Below the pieces are notes generated by a model. That model had not been told where the DNA came from. It searched no databases and saw only the letters and a program-made list of their open reading frames with translations. A stretch of 64,000 nucleotides of DNA, from assembly GCF_002155965.1 (NCBI RefSeq), contig NZ_MUMH01000025.1, forward strand, positions 33,085-97,084, read 5' to 3'. Origin of the DNA: Allokutzneria sp. NRRL B-24872. Its GTDB lineage: Bacteria > Actinomycetota > Actinomycetes > Mycobacteriales > Pseudonocardiaceae. Shown here piece by piece: positions 46,915 to 58,900 of this stretch (position 1 is its first letter; the number at the start of each line of letters is the position of its first letter). A program made the translations under genes and the position numbers.

Positions 46915-47163
46915 GCCGTTACCTTACGGCCTCCGCCGAAGTCAAGAAAGCACGCACATCTGTGCCGCGATATTTGAACTTCTTTTCGGGGTCACGTGGA
47001 CGGCGGAGCGTGGGCCATCATGGTCTGGGATGAAGAAATGCTGATGAGAACTGTAGATATCGTTGTTGGTCTCATCGGGTGTCGATGGCCGTGACGCACA
47101 TCTCATCACGCCGCCGAGCTCTGCCGGAAACGGCTATTGTCCAGGACTGGGGAACGGGACTCT
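46915..47163 (+). promoter_or_regulatory. AT-richer leader region of the sugar/PKS operon with TCTCATC repeats
   Basis: This 249-bp gap is noticeably richer in A and T than its flanks. It holds GATGAGA at 47043-47049 and TCTCATC at 47070-47076 and 47101-47107: one inverted pair and one direct pair 31 bp apart (about three turns). These are candidate binding sites for a pathway activator. No gene is seen. Confidence 0.5.
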
Positions 47164-47607
47164 ATGCATGGGGAGCATGGGGATCTGTTGGTCGGCAGGG
47201 TGGAACCGTGCCGACTGATCGATCTTCCGGAACACAAGGACCCGAGGGGAAGTCTCGCGGTCGTCGAGTCCAACCGGGACGTCAAGTTCGACATCAACCG
47301 CGTGTACTACCTGTATGACCTCCCGTCCTCCACCGTGCGCGGCGCTCATGGCCACCGCTCGCTGGAACAGCTGGTCATCGCCGTGCACGGGCGCTTCGAG
47401 ATCACCGTCGACGACGGCTACCGCAGCGAGAGCTTCCGGCTGGACTCGCCGGCGAAGGGCCTCTACATCGGTCCGATGATCTGGCGGGACCTCATCAATT
47501 TCTCTCCAGGGGCCGTCGGGCTCGTCATCGCGTCGATGCATTATGACGAGTCGGACTACTTCCGGGAGTACGAGGATTTCCTCGACGCTGCCCGGAGGTC
47601 GGTGTGA
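47164..47607 (+). CDS. dTDP-4-keto-6-deoxyhexose 3,4-ketoisomerase (Tyl1a/FdtA/QdtA-like)
   Basis: A 147-residue cupin. [25 protein letters not shown] text near residue 63 carries the active-site His pair of the sugar 3,4-ketoisomerases; PRGSLAVVE near 29 and [10 protein letters not shown] near 105 fit too. It moves the keto group of dTDP-4-keto-6-deoxyglucose from C4 to C3, the first step to 3-amino sugars such as mycaminose. Start at ATG 47164. Overlaps the aminotransferase by 4 bp (GTGA), and these two enzymes act in succession. First gene of an operon that includes the PKS. Confidence 0.9.
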   Translation: MHGEHGDLLVGRVEPCRLIDLPEHKDPRGSLAVVESNRDVKFDINRVYYLYDLPSSTVRGAHGHRSLEQLVIAVHGRFEITVDDGYRSESFRLDSPAKGLYIGPMIWRDLINFSPGAVGLVIASMHYDESDYFREYEDFLDAARRSV

Positions 47608-48731
47608 GAATTCCGTTTCTTGACCTCAAAGCTCCTCATGTGGAATTGCGTGATGAGCTCGATGTGGCGTATCGGCGCGTTGTGGGTTCGGGGTGGTTTC
47701 TGCTCGGCCCCGAACTGGAGTCCTTTGAGGACGAATTCGCGCGCTATTGCGGAGCGCGGCACTGCGTCGCCGTCGGCAGCGGGTGCGACGCGCTCGAACT
47801 GAGCCTGCGCGCGCTCGGCATCGGCGAGGGCGACGAGGTCCTGGTGCCCTCGCACACCTTCATCGCGAGCTGGCTCGCCGTCACCAGGGCCGGGGCGCGG
47901 CCGGTGCCGGTCGAGCCCGACGAGCGCACGGCCACCCTGGACCCCGCGCTCGTCCGCGCCGCGATCACGCCGCGGACGAAGGCGATCATGCCGGTGCACC
48001 TGTACGGCCACCCCGCCGATCTCGACCCGATCACCGAGATCGCCCGGGAGCACGGCCTCGCGGTGCTGGAGGACGCGGCGCAGGCGCACGGCGCGGCCTA
48101 CCGGGGCAGGCGCATCGGTGCCGGGACCGCGACCGCGACGGCGTTCAGCTTCTACCCCGGCAAGAACCTCGGCGCGCTCGGCGACGGCGGCGCGGTCGTC
48201 ACCGATGACGCCGATCTCGCCGCGAAACTCCGGCTGCTGCGCAACTACGGCTCGCGGGAGAAGTACCGGCACGAGGTGCCCGCGACCAACTCCCGCCTGG
48301 ACGAGCTCCAGGCGGCTTTCCTGCGCGTCAAGCTCGCTCGGCTGGACGAGTGGAACGACCGCCGCCGCGCCGTTGCCGCGCGCTACCTGACCGAACTGGC
48401 CGGGGTTCCCGGACTGCGGCTGCCCGAGGTCGCCGACTGGGCCGATCCGGTGTGGCACCTGTTCGTCGTGCGCACGGACGAGCGGGAGCAGGTGCAGAAG
48501 GAACTCGGCGCGCGGGGGATCGGCACCCTGGTGCACTACCCGATCGCCGTGCACCGCTCCGAGGCCTACGCCGGGCTCGGCGACGGCTGGGACCTGCCGA
48601 TCGCGGAGCGGCTCGCCGGCGAGGTGCTGAGCCTGCCGATCGGGCCGCACATGAGCACCGTGGACGTGGACGAGGTGATCGCCGCCGTGCGATCGGTGTT
48701 CGCCGGGGACAGGACGGGGGCGCTGCGATGA
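47604..48731 (+). CDS. DegT/DnrJ/EryC1-family sugar 3-aminotransferase (TylB-like)
   Basis: A 375-residue PLP enzyme. Lys187 in [14 protein letters not shown] is the Schiff-base residue. Conserved [20 protein letters not shown] near 53, EDAAQAHGA near 156 and RNYGSREKY near 213 are of the DegT family. With the preceding 3,4-ketoisomerase it should install the C3 amino group on a dTDP-3-keto-6-deoxyhexose (as TylB, FdtB, QdtB), giving a 3-amino-3,6-dideoxyhexose. N-methylation to mycaminose would need a methyltransferase not in the window. GTG start coupled by 4 bp; stop overlaps the P450 start (ATGA). Confidence 0.93.
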   Translation: MRIPFLDLKAPHVELRDELDVAYRRVVGSGWFLLGPELESFEDEFARYCGARHCVAVGSGCDALELSLRALGIGEGDEVLVPSHTFIASWLAVTRAGARPVPVEPDERTATLDPALVRAAITPRTKAIMPVHLYGHPADLDPITEIAREHGLAVLEDAAQAHGAAYRGRRIGAGTATATAFSFYPGKNLGALGDGGAVVTDDADLAAKLRLLRNYGSREKYRHEVPATNSRLDELQAAFLRVKLARLDEWNDRRRAVAARYLTELAGVPGLRLPEVADWADPVWHLFVVRTDEREQVQKELGARGIGTLVHYPIAVHRSEAYAGLGDGWDLPIAERLAGEVLSLPIGPHMSTVDVDEVIAAVRSVFAGDRTGALR

Positions 48732-49921
48732 GCCGCGTCGTGCACGACTACCCCTTCGGCCCCGCAGAGGGCATGGAGCTGCACCCGAAGTACGCGCGGC
48801 TGCGGGAGAGCGAACCGGTCGCGCGGGTGCGGATGCCCTACGGCGGCGAGGGTTGGCTGATCACCCGCTACGCCGACGCCAAGGTGGTGCTGACCGATCC
48901 GCGGTTCAGCATGGCCGAGGGCGCTGGCAACGACATCCCGAGGCCGACCGAGGTGCCGCCGGAGCCGGGCGGGCTGCTGGCGCTGGACCCGCCGGAGCAC
49001 AGCAGGCTGCGCAAGCTGCTGGCGAAGGCGTTCACCGCGCGGCGCATCGAGGCCGCGCGGCCCGCGGTGACCGCGCTGGTGAACCAGCTCCTCGACGACA
49101 TGCTGGACAAGGGCGCGCCCGCGGACCTGCGCTCGCACCTGGCGCTGCCGCTGCCGATGACGGTCATCTCCGACATGCTCGGCGTCCCGCACGAGGACCA
49201 GGCGCTGTTCGGGGTCTTCGCGGACACGCTCATGTCGGCGGGGCGCTACACGCCGGAGGAGATCGAGAAGGCCACCGACGACTTCATGGCCTACCTGAGC
49301 GATCTGGTGGCGCAGCGCAGGAAGAACCCGACCGACGACGTGCTCGGCGCGCTGGTGCAGGCGCGCGATGACACCGATCGGCTCTCCGAGCACGAGCTGC
49401 TGGTGCTCGCCGGTGGCTTGCTGGTCGGCGGGCACGAGACCACCGCCAACCACATCGGCAACTTCGTGTACCTGCTGCTGGAGGAGCGGTCCCGGTACGA
49501 GGAGATCGTCGCCGCCCCGGACCTGGTCCCCGCCGTGGTGGACGAACTGCTCCGGTTCGCGCCGCTGACCACCATGTCCGGCTTCACCCGGATCGCCAAG
49601 GAGGACGTGCAGCTCGGCGAGGTCACCGTCCGCGCGGGCGAGGGCGTCGTGCTGTCCTTCGCCGTGCCCAACCGGGACGCGGAGGTCTTCCCCGATCCCG
49701 AGCGCGTGGACTTCCACCGCGAGCGCAACCCGCACCTGGGGCTCGGGCACGGGGTGCACCACTGCCTCGGCGCGCAGCTGGCGCGGATGGAGCTCCAGGT
49801 GACGCTGCGGGTGCTCGCGCAGCGGCTGCCGGGCCTGCGGCTGGCCGTGGCGCCGGAGGAACTGCGGTGGAAGACCGGGATGTTGGTGCGCGGTCTGGAG
49901 GAACTGCCCGTGCGCTGGTGA
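48728..49921 (+). CDS. Cytochrome P450 (macrolide-tailoring type)
   Basis: A 397-residue class I P450. I-helix oxygen motif GGHETT near 236. K-helix ExxR in DELLRFAP near 274. Heme loop [11 protein letters not shown] with Cys346 as ligand; the usual leading Phe (FGHG) is Leu here. Size and sequence are like the CYP107 and CYP105 group that hydroxylate macrolides. Between the sugar genes and the PKS it is a likely ring hydroxylase or methyl oxidiser; position of oxidation cannot be told. ATG 48728 is coupled to the aminotransferase stop. Ferredoxin not seen. Confidence 0.93.
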   Translation: MSRVVHDYPFGPAEGMELHPKYARLRESEPVARVRMPYGGEGWLITRYADAKVVLTDPRFSMAEGAGNDIPRPTEVPPEPGGLLALDPPEHSRLRKLLAKAFTARRIEAARPAVTALVNQLLDDMLDKGAPADLRSHLALPLPMTVISDMLGVPHEDQALFGVFADTLMSAGRYTPEEIEKATDDFMAYLSDLVAQRRKNPTDDVLGALVQARDDTDRLSEHELLVLAGGLLVGGHETTANHIGNFVYLLLEERSRYEEIVAAPDLVPAVVDELLRFAPLTTMSGFTRIAKEDVQLGEVTVRAGEGVVLSFAVPNRDAEVFPDPERVDFHRERNPHLGLGHGVHHCLGAQLARMELQVTLRVLAQRLPGLRLAVAPEELRWKTGMLVRGLEELPVRW

Positions 49922-49990
49922 GCGCGCGATCGAGGACAACCGCTGGTCGCGGGGTGGGGGCTCCGCGACGACTGGAGGTAACGGGCCGTC

Positions 49991-52900
49991 ATGGCTGAAC
50001 GCAGGGTGTCTGGGCCGGACGACATCGCGATCATCGGGCTTTCCTGCCGGTTTCCCGGCGCGCCCGACAAGAGCGCCTTCTTCGCACTGCTGGACGGCGG
50101 GGGGAACGCCGTGCGCCGCGCTCCGGAGCGCGGACTGCCGGGAGAGGGCGGGTTCCTGGCCGAGGTCGACGGGTTCGACCCCGCGTTCTTCGGGATCTCC
50201 CCGGACGCGGCGGCGGCCATGGACCCGCAGCAGCGGCTCATGCTGGAACTCGCGTGGGAGGCGCTGGAGGACGCGCGGATCGTGCCCGAGGCGATCGCCG
50301 GGACTGACGCCGCCGTGTTCGTCGGCGCCATCGCCGACGACTACGCGCGCTTGGCGGCCGACGCGGAGCTGACCCAGCACACGATCACCGGCTTGAACCG
50401 GGGCATGATCGCCAACCGCGTCTCCTACTTCCTCGGACTGCGCGGGCAGAGCCTGACCGTGGACTCCGGCCAGTCCTCCGCGCTCGTCGCGGTGCACCTG
50501 GCCTGCGAGAGCATTCGCGGTGGCGCCTCGACGACCGCGTTGGCGGGTGGGGTCAACCTCATCCTCTCGCCGGACTCGTCCTCGGCCGCGCAGCACTTGG
50601 GCGCACTGTCACCGGACGGGCGCTGCTACACCTTCGACGCGCGCGCCAACGGGTACGTGCGCGGTGAGGGCGGCGGCGTCGTGGTGCTCAAGCGCCTCGC
50701 TGACGCCCTCGCTGACGGCGACCCCATCTACTGCGTGATCCGGGGCAGCGCGGCCAACAACGACGGTGGCGGAGACACTCTGACCACGCCGGATCAGGCG
50801 GCGCAGGAGCGCGTGCTGCGCGCCGCCTGCCGCCGGGCGGACGTGGACCCGGGTGAGATCGAGTACGTGGAGCTGCACGGCACCGGCACGAAGCTCGGCG
50901 ACCCGGTGGAGGCCGCCGCGCTCGGCGCCGTGCTGGGCGCCGCGCAGTCCCGTCGCTCGCCGCTGCTGGTCGGCTCGGTGAAGACCAACATCGGCCATCT
51001 GGAAGGCGCCGCGGGCATCGCCGGGCTGATCAAGACCGCGCTGGCGATCCGGCACCGCAGGCTCCCGGCGAGCCTCAACTTCAGCACTCCCAACCCACGC
51101 ATTCCTTTGGAGCAACTGAACATCCGGGTGGTGACCGAGTCCGGGGACGGGCCGTTGCTCGCCGGTGTGTCCTCGTTCGGGATGGGCGGGACCAACTGCC
51201 ACGTGGTACTCGGTTCCCCGCCCGAGGCCCCCCGGCCCGCCCCGCGTCCCGAGGTCGCCGAGGTGCCGTGGGTGATCTCCGGGCGTACTCCGGCTGCTCT
51301 GCGAGCGCAGGCCGTTCAGCTCGCCTCCGTTTCTGAGTCCACTGTGGACATCGGAATTTCCCTTGCTGCGACAAGGACTTCGTTCGAGCACCGTGCGGTG
51401 GTGTTCGACGCCGCCGAGCTGTCCGCGCTCGCGGAGGGGCGCCCGGGGCCGGTGGTGGGCAGCGTCGCCGCGCGGGGTCGTACGGCGTTCGTGTTCCCTG
51501 GTCAGGGGTCGCAGTGGGTCGGGATGGGCTTGGAGTTGTTGTCCGAGCCGGTGTTTGCGGCGCAGATGCAGGAGTGCGCATCGGCCTTCCGGTCCTTTGT
51601 GGACTGGGATCTGTTCGAGGAGCTGCGTGGGCCGCTTGATCGGGTTGATGTTGTTCAGCCGGTGACGTTTGCGGTGATGGTGTCGTTGGCGGCGTTGTGG
51701 CGGTCTTACGGGGTTGCGCCTGATGCTGTGGTTGGTCATTCGCAGGGTGAGATTGCTGCTGCTTATGTGGCTGGTGCGTTGTCGTTGGATGATGCGGCGC
51801 GCGTGGTGTGCCTGCGCAGTAAGGCGATTACGGCGATATCCGGTCGTGGTGGGATGGGCTCGATCGCGCTTCCGGTTTCCTCCGTCGAGCCGCGGCTGAC
51901 GGAGGGGCTGTCGATCGCGGCGGTCAACGGGCCGTCGTCGGTGGTGGTGTCCGGTGATGTTGAGCCGCTGAAGGCTCTGCTGGACGACTTGGCGGCTGAG
52001 GGTGTTCGGGTTCGGTTGATCCCGGTGGACTACGCCTCGCACTCCGCGCACGTGGAGGAGCTGCGCGATGAGCTGCTGGAGCTGCTCGCGCCGGTGAACC
52101 CCGTGGCCGCCCAGGTTCAGATGCACTCGACGGTGAGCGACACTGCGGTGTTGGACGCCGAGTACTGGTACCAGAATCTGCGCCAGACCGTCCGCTTTGA
52201 GCAGTCGGTTCGCGCGCTCGCCGCCGACGACGTCACCACGTTCATCGAGTGCAGTCCGCATCCCGGGCTCGCGGTGGCGATCCAGGAGACCGCCCAGGAC
52301 GTGCTCGTGGTCGGCTCGCTGCGCCGCGAAGACGGTGGCAGGCGGCGGTTCCTGACCTCTGTCGCGCAGGCGCACGTACGCGGCGTCGCGGTGGACTGGA
52401 GCCCGGCGTTCCCCGGCAGCGTTGCCGTTGACCTGCCGACCTACGCTTTCCAGCGCCGTCGCTACTGGTTCGACTCGGTGGCCGATGACGTGGACGAGCC
52501 GGAGCACGACCTGCTCGGCCTCGTCCGCGCGCACGCCTCGTTCGTGCTGGGCAAGGACGGCCTCGCCGCGGACACGACGTTTCGCGACCTCGGGTTCGAC
52601 TCGCTGACCTCGGTCGATCTCCGCAATCGCCTGTCCGCCGCGACCGGGCTGAGCCTGCCCTCCGGCGTGCTGTTCAACCACCCGACCCCGGCCGCGCTCG
52701 CCGACCACCTCGCGCAGCGGCTCGGCGAAGGCACGGCGCCGCGCCCGGCGAAGCGGGCGAACGCGGCGGTGCGCTCGGGCGAGCCGATCGCGATCGTGGC
52801 GATGAGCTGCCGTCTGCCCGGCGGCGCCGACAGCCCGGAACGGCTGTGGGAGCTGGTTCGGGACGGTGCGGACGCGATCACCTCGTTCCCGGACGATCGC

Positions 52901-55900
52901 GGTTGGGACGTCGAGAGCCTGTTCGACCCGGAGCCGGGACTGCCCGGACGTACCTACACGCGCTCGGGTGGCTTCATCGGGGCGACCGAGTTCGACGCGG
53001 CGTTCTTCGGGATCTCCCCGCGCGAGGCGTCGGCGATGGACCCGCAGCAGCGGCTGCTGTTGGAGACTTCGTGGGAGGCGTTGGAGCGGGCCGGGGTCGC
53101 GCCGACCTCCTTGCGCGGCACCGCGACCGGCGTGTTCGTCGGCGCGATGTCCCAGGAGTACGGCCCGCGCTTGCAGAACGCCTCCGAAGAAGCCGCGGGC
53201 CACGTCCTGACGGGCACCACCTCCAGCGTCGCGTCCGGGCGGGTGTCCTACACGCTCGGCCTCGAAGGGCCTGCGGTCACCGTGGACACCGCGTGCTCGT
53301 CGTCGTTGGTGGCACTGCACTTGGCGGCTCAGTCGCTGCGTTCCGGCGAGTGCTCGATGGCGTTGGCGGGCGGCGCGACCGTCATGGCCAACCCCGGCAT
53401 GTTCGTGGAGTTCGCGCAGCAGCGTGGTTTGTCGGCCGATGGGCGCTGCAAAGCCTTCTCCGACAACGCTGACGGCACCGGCTGGGCCGAGGGCGTCGGG
53501 ATGATCGTGCTGGAGCGCCTGTCCGACGCGCACCGCAACGGCCACCCGGTGCTCGCGGTGCTGCGAGGGAGCGCGATCAACCAGGACGGCGCGTCCAACG
53601 GGCTGACCGCGCCCAGCGGAGCGGCCCAAGAGCGCGTGATCCGGCAGGCGCTGGCAGCCGCCGGACTCGAACCGTCCGATGTGGACGCCGTGGAAGCGCA
53701 CGGCACCGGGACGAGGCTCGGCGATCCGATCGAGGCCGACGCGGTGCTGGCGACCTACGGCCAGGACCGGGACCGGCCGGTGTGGCTGGGCTCGCTGAAG
53801 TCGAACATCGGGCACGCCCAGGCGGCGGCCGGTGTCGCGGGCGTGATCAAGATGGTCATGGCGATGCGGTACGGAGTTCTACCGCGAACTCTGCACGTGG
53901 ACGCGCCCACCGCGCACGTGGACTGGTCGGGCGGCGCGGTGCGGCTGCTCACCGAGGCGCAGCCCTGGGCAGCGGGGGACCGCCCGCGTCGGGCGTCGGT
54001 GTCCTCCTTCGGCATCTCCGGTACCAACGCCCACGTGGTACTCGAATCCGTGGAGCCCGTCGCGGAGCGCGAGGTCGTGTCGCGGGAAGACGCTCCCTTT
54101 GTCCTCAGTGGACACAAGCCTGAAGTTCTCGCGGAGCAGGCGAAGCGACTTCTGTCCCTTGTGGACAGTGCTGTGGACGTCGGTTACTCGTTGGCCACGG
54201 GGCGCGCGAACCTTTCACACCGTGCCGTTGTGCTCGACGCCGAAGGACTGCGTGCGCTCGCAGAGGGACGACCCTCCGGGGCTGTCGTGCGTGGCGTGGC
54301 TGGCGATGTCACGCGTCCCGTCTTCGTATTCCCCGGTCAGGGTTCGCAGTGGAGCGGTATGGCCGTTTCGCTGTTGGATGAGCCGGTTTTCGCTTCTCGG
54401 ATGGCTGAGTGTGCTGCGGCTTTGCGTCCGCATGTTGAGTGGGATTTGTTCGAGGAGCTGCGCGGTCCGCTGGAGCGGGTGGATGTTGTGCAGCCGGTGT
54501 TGTTCGCGGTGTTGGTGTCTTTGGCGGAGTTGTGGCGTTCGTACGGGGTGAAGCCCGCTGCTGTGATCGGTCATTCTCAGGGTGAGATCGCGGCTGCATG
54601 TGTTGCGGGTGCTTTGTCTCTTGAGGACGCGGCGAAGGTTGTTGCTTTGCGCAGCTTGGCCATTGCGCAGGATTTGGCTGGGCGTGGCGGGATGATGTCC
54701 GTCGCGTTGCCGGTGGCTGAGGTGGAGAAGCTTCTGTCGCAGGGTGTTTCGGTTGCGGCGGTGAATGGGCCTGCTTCGACTGTGGTGTCGGGTGATCCTG
54801 CGGGGTTGGATGCGCTGGCGGCGTTGTGTGATGGCGTTCGGGTTCGGCGGATTCCGGTGGACTACGCCTCGCACTCCGTCCACGTCGAAGGTATCCGCAA
54901 ACGTGTGCTGACGGACCTGTCCGGAATCACTCCGGTGGCGTCGCGGATTCCGTTCTACTCGACGGTGACTGGCTCGCGGATCGACACGGCTGAGTTGGAC
55001 GCGGAGTACTGGTACCGCAACCTGCGGCAGCGAGTGTTGTTCGAGGACACCGTCCGGGTGTTGATCTCGCAAGGGTGCTCGGCCTTCGTGGAGGCGAGCC
55101 CGCATCCTGTTCTGGTTCCGGCGATTCAGGAGACCGATGGCTTCGCGGTGGGGTCGCTGCGTCGGGACGATGGTGGTCGTCGGCGTTTCCTGACCTCGTT
55201 GGGCGAAGCCCATGTGCACGGGATCTCCGTGGACTGGACCCCGGCTTTCCCGGGCGCACACCGAGTCGATCTGCCGACCTACCCGTTCCAGCGGGAGCGG
55301 TTCTGGGCGGAGCCGATCGAGCGTCGAGGCCCGTCATCCACTGTGGACAAGTGGCGGTACCGCGTCGACTGGCAGCGGATCTCGCTTCCCACTGGCGCTC
55401 CGACGGGGCGGTGGCTGCTGGTCTCCGACCAGGACGTCACGCTGGGGACCGAGGTCGTGCGGATCTCGCCGAGCGAGGATCGGGCCGAGCTCGCCTCGCG
55501 TCTGCGTGAGGTCGGCGAGGTGGCCGGAGTGCTGTCCGCCCACAACGGCTTCCTCGCCACGCTCGCGTTGATCCAGGCGCTCGGCGACGTCGCACTGGAT
55601 GCTCCACTGTGGACGGTTGGTGGCGACCCGCAGGTGCTGGGGCTCGGCCGGGTCGCCGCACTGGAGCACCCGGAGCGCTGGGGTGGTCAGGTCGAGCTGG
55701 ACGGCGCCGAGCTCGATCCGGCCGTGCTCACCGGTACCGAGGACCAGGTGGTGCTGCGTGCGGACGGCGCGTTCGCCCGCAGGCTGCGCCGGGCCGACGC
55801 CGTCCCGGCGGGCTCGTGGCGCGGTCGCGGAACGGCGCTGATCACCGGCGGCACCGGCGCGATCGGCGGGCACGTGGCCCGTTGGCTGGCCGGGACCGGC

Positions 55901-58900
55901 GTCGAGCACATCGTGCTGACCAGCCGCCGGGGACTCGACGCGCCCGGAGCCGCCGAACTCCGCGACGACCTGACGGCGCGTGGTGTGCGGGTCACCGTGG
56001 CTGCTTGCGACACGGCGGACCGTGCTCAGCTGACTGAGTTGCTGGCGACGATCCCTGACCTGAAGTCGGTGTTCCACACGGCGGGCGTGCTCGACGACGG
56101 CGTGCTGGACACCTTGAGCGCCGAGCGCGCGCACGCGGTGCTCGACCCCAAGGTGCGCGGCGCCGAGCTGCTGCACGAGCTGACCGGCGATCTTGACGCC
56201 TTCGTGGTGTTCTCCTCGATCACCGGGGTGTGGGGCAACGCCGGACAGGGCGCCTACGCCGCCGCCAACGCCCACCTGGACGCTCTCGCCGAGCGCCGCC
56301 GCCGCGCGGGCCTGCCCGCGACCTCGGTGGCCTGGGGTGTCTGGGCCGGTGGCGGCATGGCAGTCGGCGCAGGGGAGCGCAACCTCAGCAAGCGCGGTGT
56401 CCGGCCGATGAACGCTGATTCGGCCGTGATCGCGCTGGAGCGGGCTCTGCTCGGACGGCAGACGGTGACCGTGGTCGCCGACGTCGACTGGGACGCCTTC
56501 GTGCCCGCCTTCACCTCGGCCCGCACCAGCGCTCTGCTCAGCGAGTTCGCGCCGGCCGCCGACTCCGGTAGCGATCTCGGACTGGCGGCGCTGTCCGAGG
56601 CTGAGCAGATTCGGAAGCTGCTGGAGGTTGTGCGCGCCGAAGCCGCAGCGGTGCTCGGGCACGCGGGTCCGGAGGCGGTCGAGCCGGGGCGGTCGTTCAA
56701 GGACACCGGTTTCGACTCGCTCACCTCGTTGGAGCTGCGCAACCGGATCAACGCCGCGACCGGGCTGAAGCTGCCCAGCACGCTGCTCTTCGACCACCCA
56801 ACACCGGAGGCCGTCGCCCGCTTCGCGCTCGCCGAGCTGGTGGGCACCGCCCCGGAGGTCGAGGAGGAGGCGCCGGAGGCTCGCGACGGGGACGAGATCG
56901 TCATCGTCGGCATGGCCTGCCGCCTGCCGGGCGGAGTGGCGACGCCGGAAGCGTTGTGGGACCTGCTGCTCGCGGGCGGGGACGCCATCGGTGAGCTGCC
57001 GACCGATCGCGGCTGGGACCTCGACGCCCTCTACGACCCCGACCCGAACGCGCACGGCAAGTCCTACTGCCGCGAGGGCGGATTCCTCTACGACGCGGCC
57101 GAGTTCGACGCGGCGTTCTTCGGCATTTCCCCGCGCGAGGCCTCGGCGATGGACCCGCAGCAGCGGTTGTTGCTGGAGACCTCGTGGGAGGCGTTGGAGC
57201 GCGCCGGGATCGACCCGAAGTCCTTGCACGGCAGCAGCACCGGCGTCTTCGCGGGGATGACCCACCAGGACTACGGCGCGCGGCTGCACGAGGCACCCGA
57301 GGACTTCCAGGGCTACCTGCTCACCGGCAAGTCCTCCAGTGTCGTGTCCGGGCGGGTGTCCTACACGCTCGGGCTCGAAGGCCCGGCTATCACCGTGGAC
57401 ACCGCCTGCTCGTCCTCGTTGGTCGCGCTGCACCTCGCGGCGCAGGCGCTGCGCAACGGCGAGTGCTCGCTGGCCCTGGCCGGTGGCGTCACGATCATGC
57501 CCTCGCCCGGGCTGTTCGTGGAGTTCTCCCGGCAGCGCGGGCTCGCCGTCGACGGGCGCTGCAAGGCCTTCGGTGACGGCGCGGACGGCACGGGCTGGGC
57601 CGAGGGCGCGGTGATGCTGCTGGTGGAGCGCATGTCCGACGCACGGCGCAACGGGCACCCGGTGCTCGCGGTGATCAAGGGTTCCGCGGTCAACCAGGAC
57701 GGCGCCTCCAACGGCCTCGCGGCTCCGAACGGCCCGTCGCAGCAGCGGGTCATCCGCGCGGCGCTGCGCTCGGCCGGGTTGCGTCCGTCCGAAGTGGACG
57801 CTGTGGAGGCACACGGCACCGGTACGACCCTGGGCGATCCGATCGAGGCGCAAGCCCTGATCGCGGCGTACGGCGGGGAGCGCGCGCAGCCGTTGTGGCT
57901 GGGCTCCCTGAAGTCCAACACGGGTCACACGCAGGCGGCGGCGGGCGCTGCCGGAGTGCTGAAGATGGTGCTAGCGCTGCGAAACGGCCTGCTGCCGAGG
58001 ACCTTGCACGCCGACGAGCCGTCCAGTCACGTGGATTGGTCCTCGGGCGTGGTGTCGTTGCTGAACGAGGCCCAGCGGTGGCCACGGGTGGACCGCCCGC
58101 GCCGCGCCGGGATCTCCGCGTTCGGGGTCAGCGGCACCAACGCGCACATGATCCTCGAAGAGGCGCCGCGCGAGCCGTCCGTGGTACCGGAGCCCATCCC
58201 GGACTTGGTGCCATGGGTCGTCTCCGGCCGCACCGCCGAGGCACTGAACGCGCGCATTGCCGCTCTTGAGTCCTTTGTGGACACTCTGGACGTCGGTTAC
58301 TCGTTGGCGGCCAGGTCGTCCTTCGAGCACCGTGCCGTCCTGCTCGACGGTGCCGAAGTCCGTGGTGTTGCCACGGTCGGCGGTCGCACGGTGTTCGTGT
58401 TCCCCGGTCAGGGGTCGCAGTGGGTCGGTATGGGCTTGGAGTTGTTGTCTGAGCGGGTGTTCGCCGAGTCGATGCAGGAGTGCGCTTCGGCCTTTGAGGC
58501 CTATGTGGACTGGGATCTGTTCGAAGAGCTTCGCGGACCGCTTGACCGCGTCGATGTGGTGCAGCCGGTGACGTTTGCGGTGATGGTGTCGTTGGCGGCG
58601 TTGTGGCGCTCGTACGGCGTTGCGCCTGATGCTGTGGTGGGTCATTCGCAGGGTGAGATTGCTGCTGCTTATGTGGCTGGCGCGTTGTCGTTGGAGGACG
58701 CCGCGCGCGTGGTGTGCCTGCGCAGCAAGGCGATCACGGCGCTCTCCGGCCGTGGTGGGATGGGCTCGATTGCGCTCCCGGTTGACGCCGTGGAGCCGCG
58801 CCTGCCCGACGGGGTGTCGATCGCGGCGAGCAACGGGCCGTCTTCGGTGGTCGTCTCCGGTGATGTTGAGCCGTTGAAGGCGTTGCTCGACGACTTGGTG

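Larger units (their letters stand above)
49991..52740 (+). other. PKS loading module KSQ-AT-ACP (propionate starter)
   Basis: KSQ spans residues about 11-407; the active-site Cys is Gln161 in VDSGQSS, so it decarboxylates malonyl groups and does not condense. AT spans about 498-803 with GHSQGE near 582 and YASH near 680, the methylmalonyl signature. ACP about 840-915 with the phosphopantetheine Ser871 in LGFDSL. Yields propionyl-ACP. Confidence 0.93.

Noticed and set aside
50459..50478. Reading the first KS of the PKS as a normal condensing KS
   Set aside because: The Cys is replaced by Gln (VDSGQSS), so it is a KSQ decarboxylase of a loading module.
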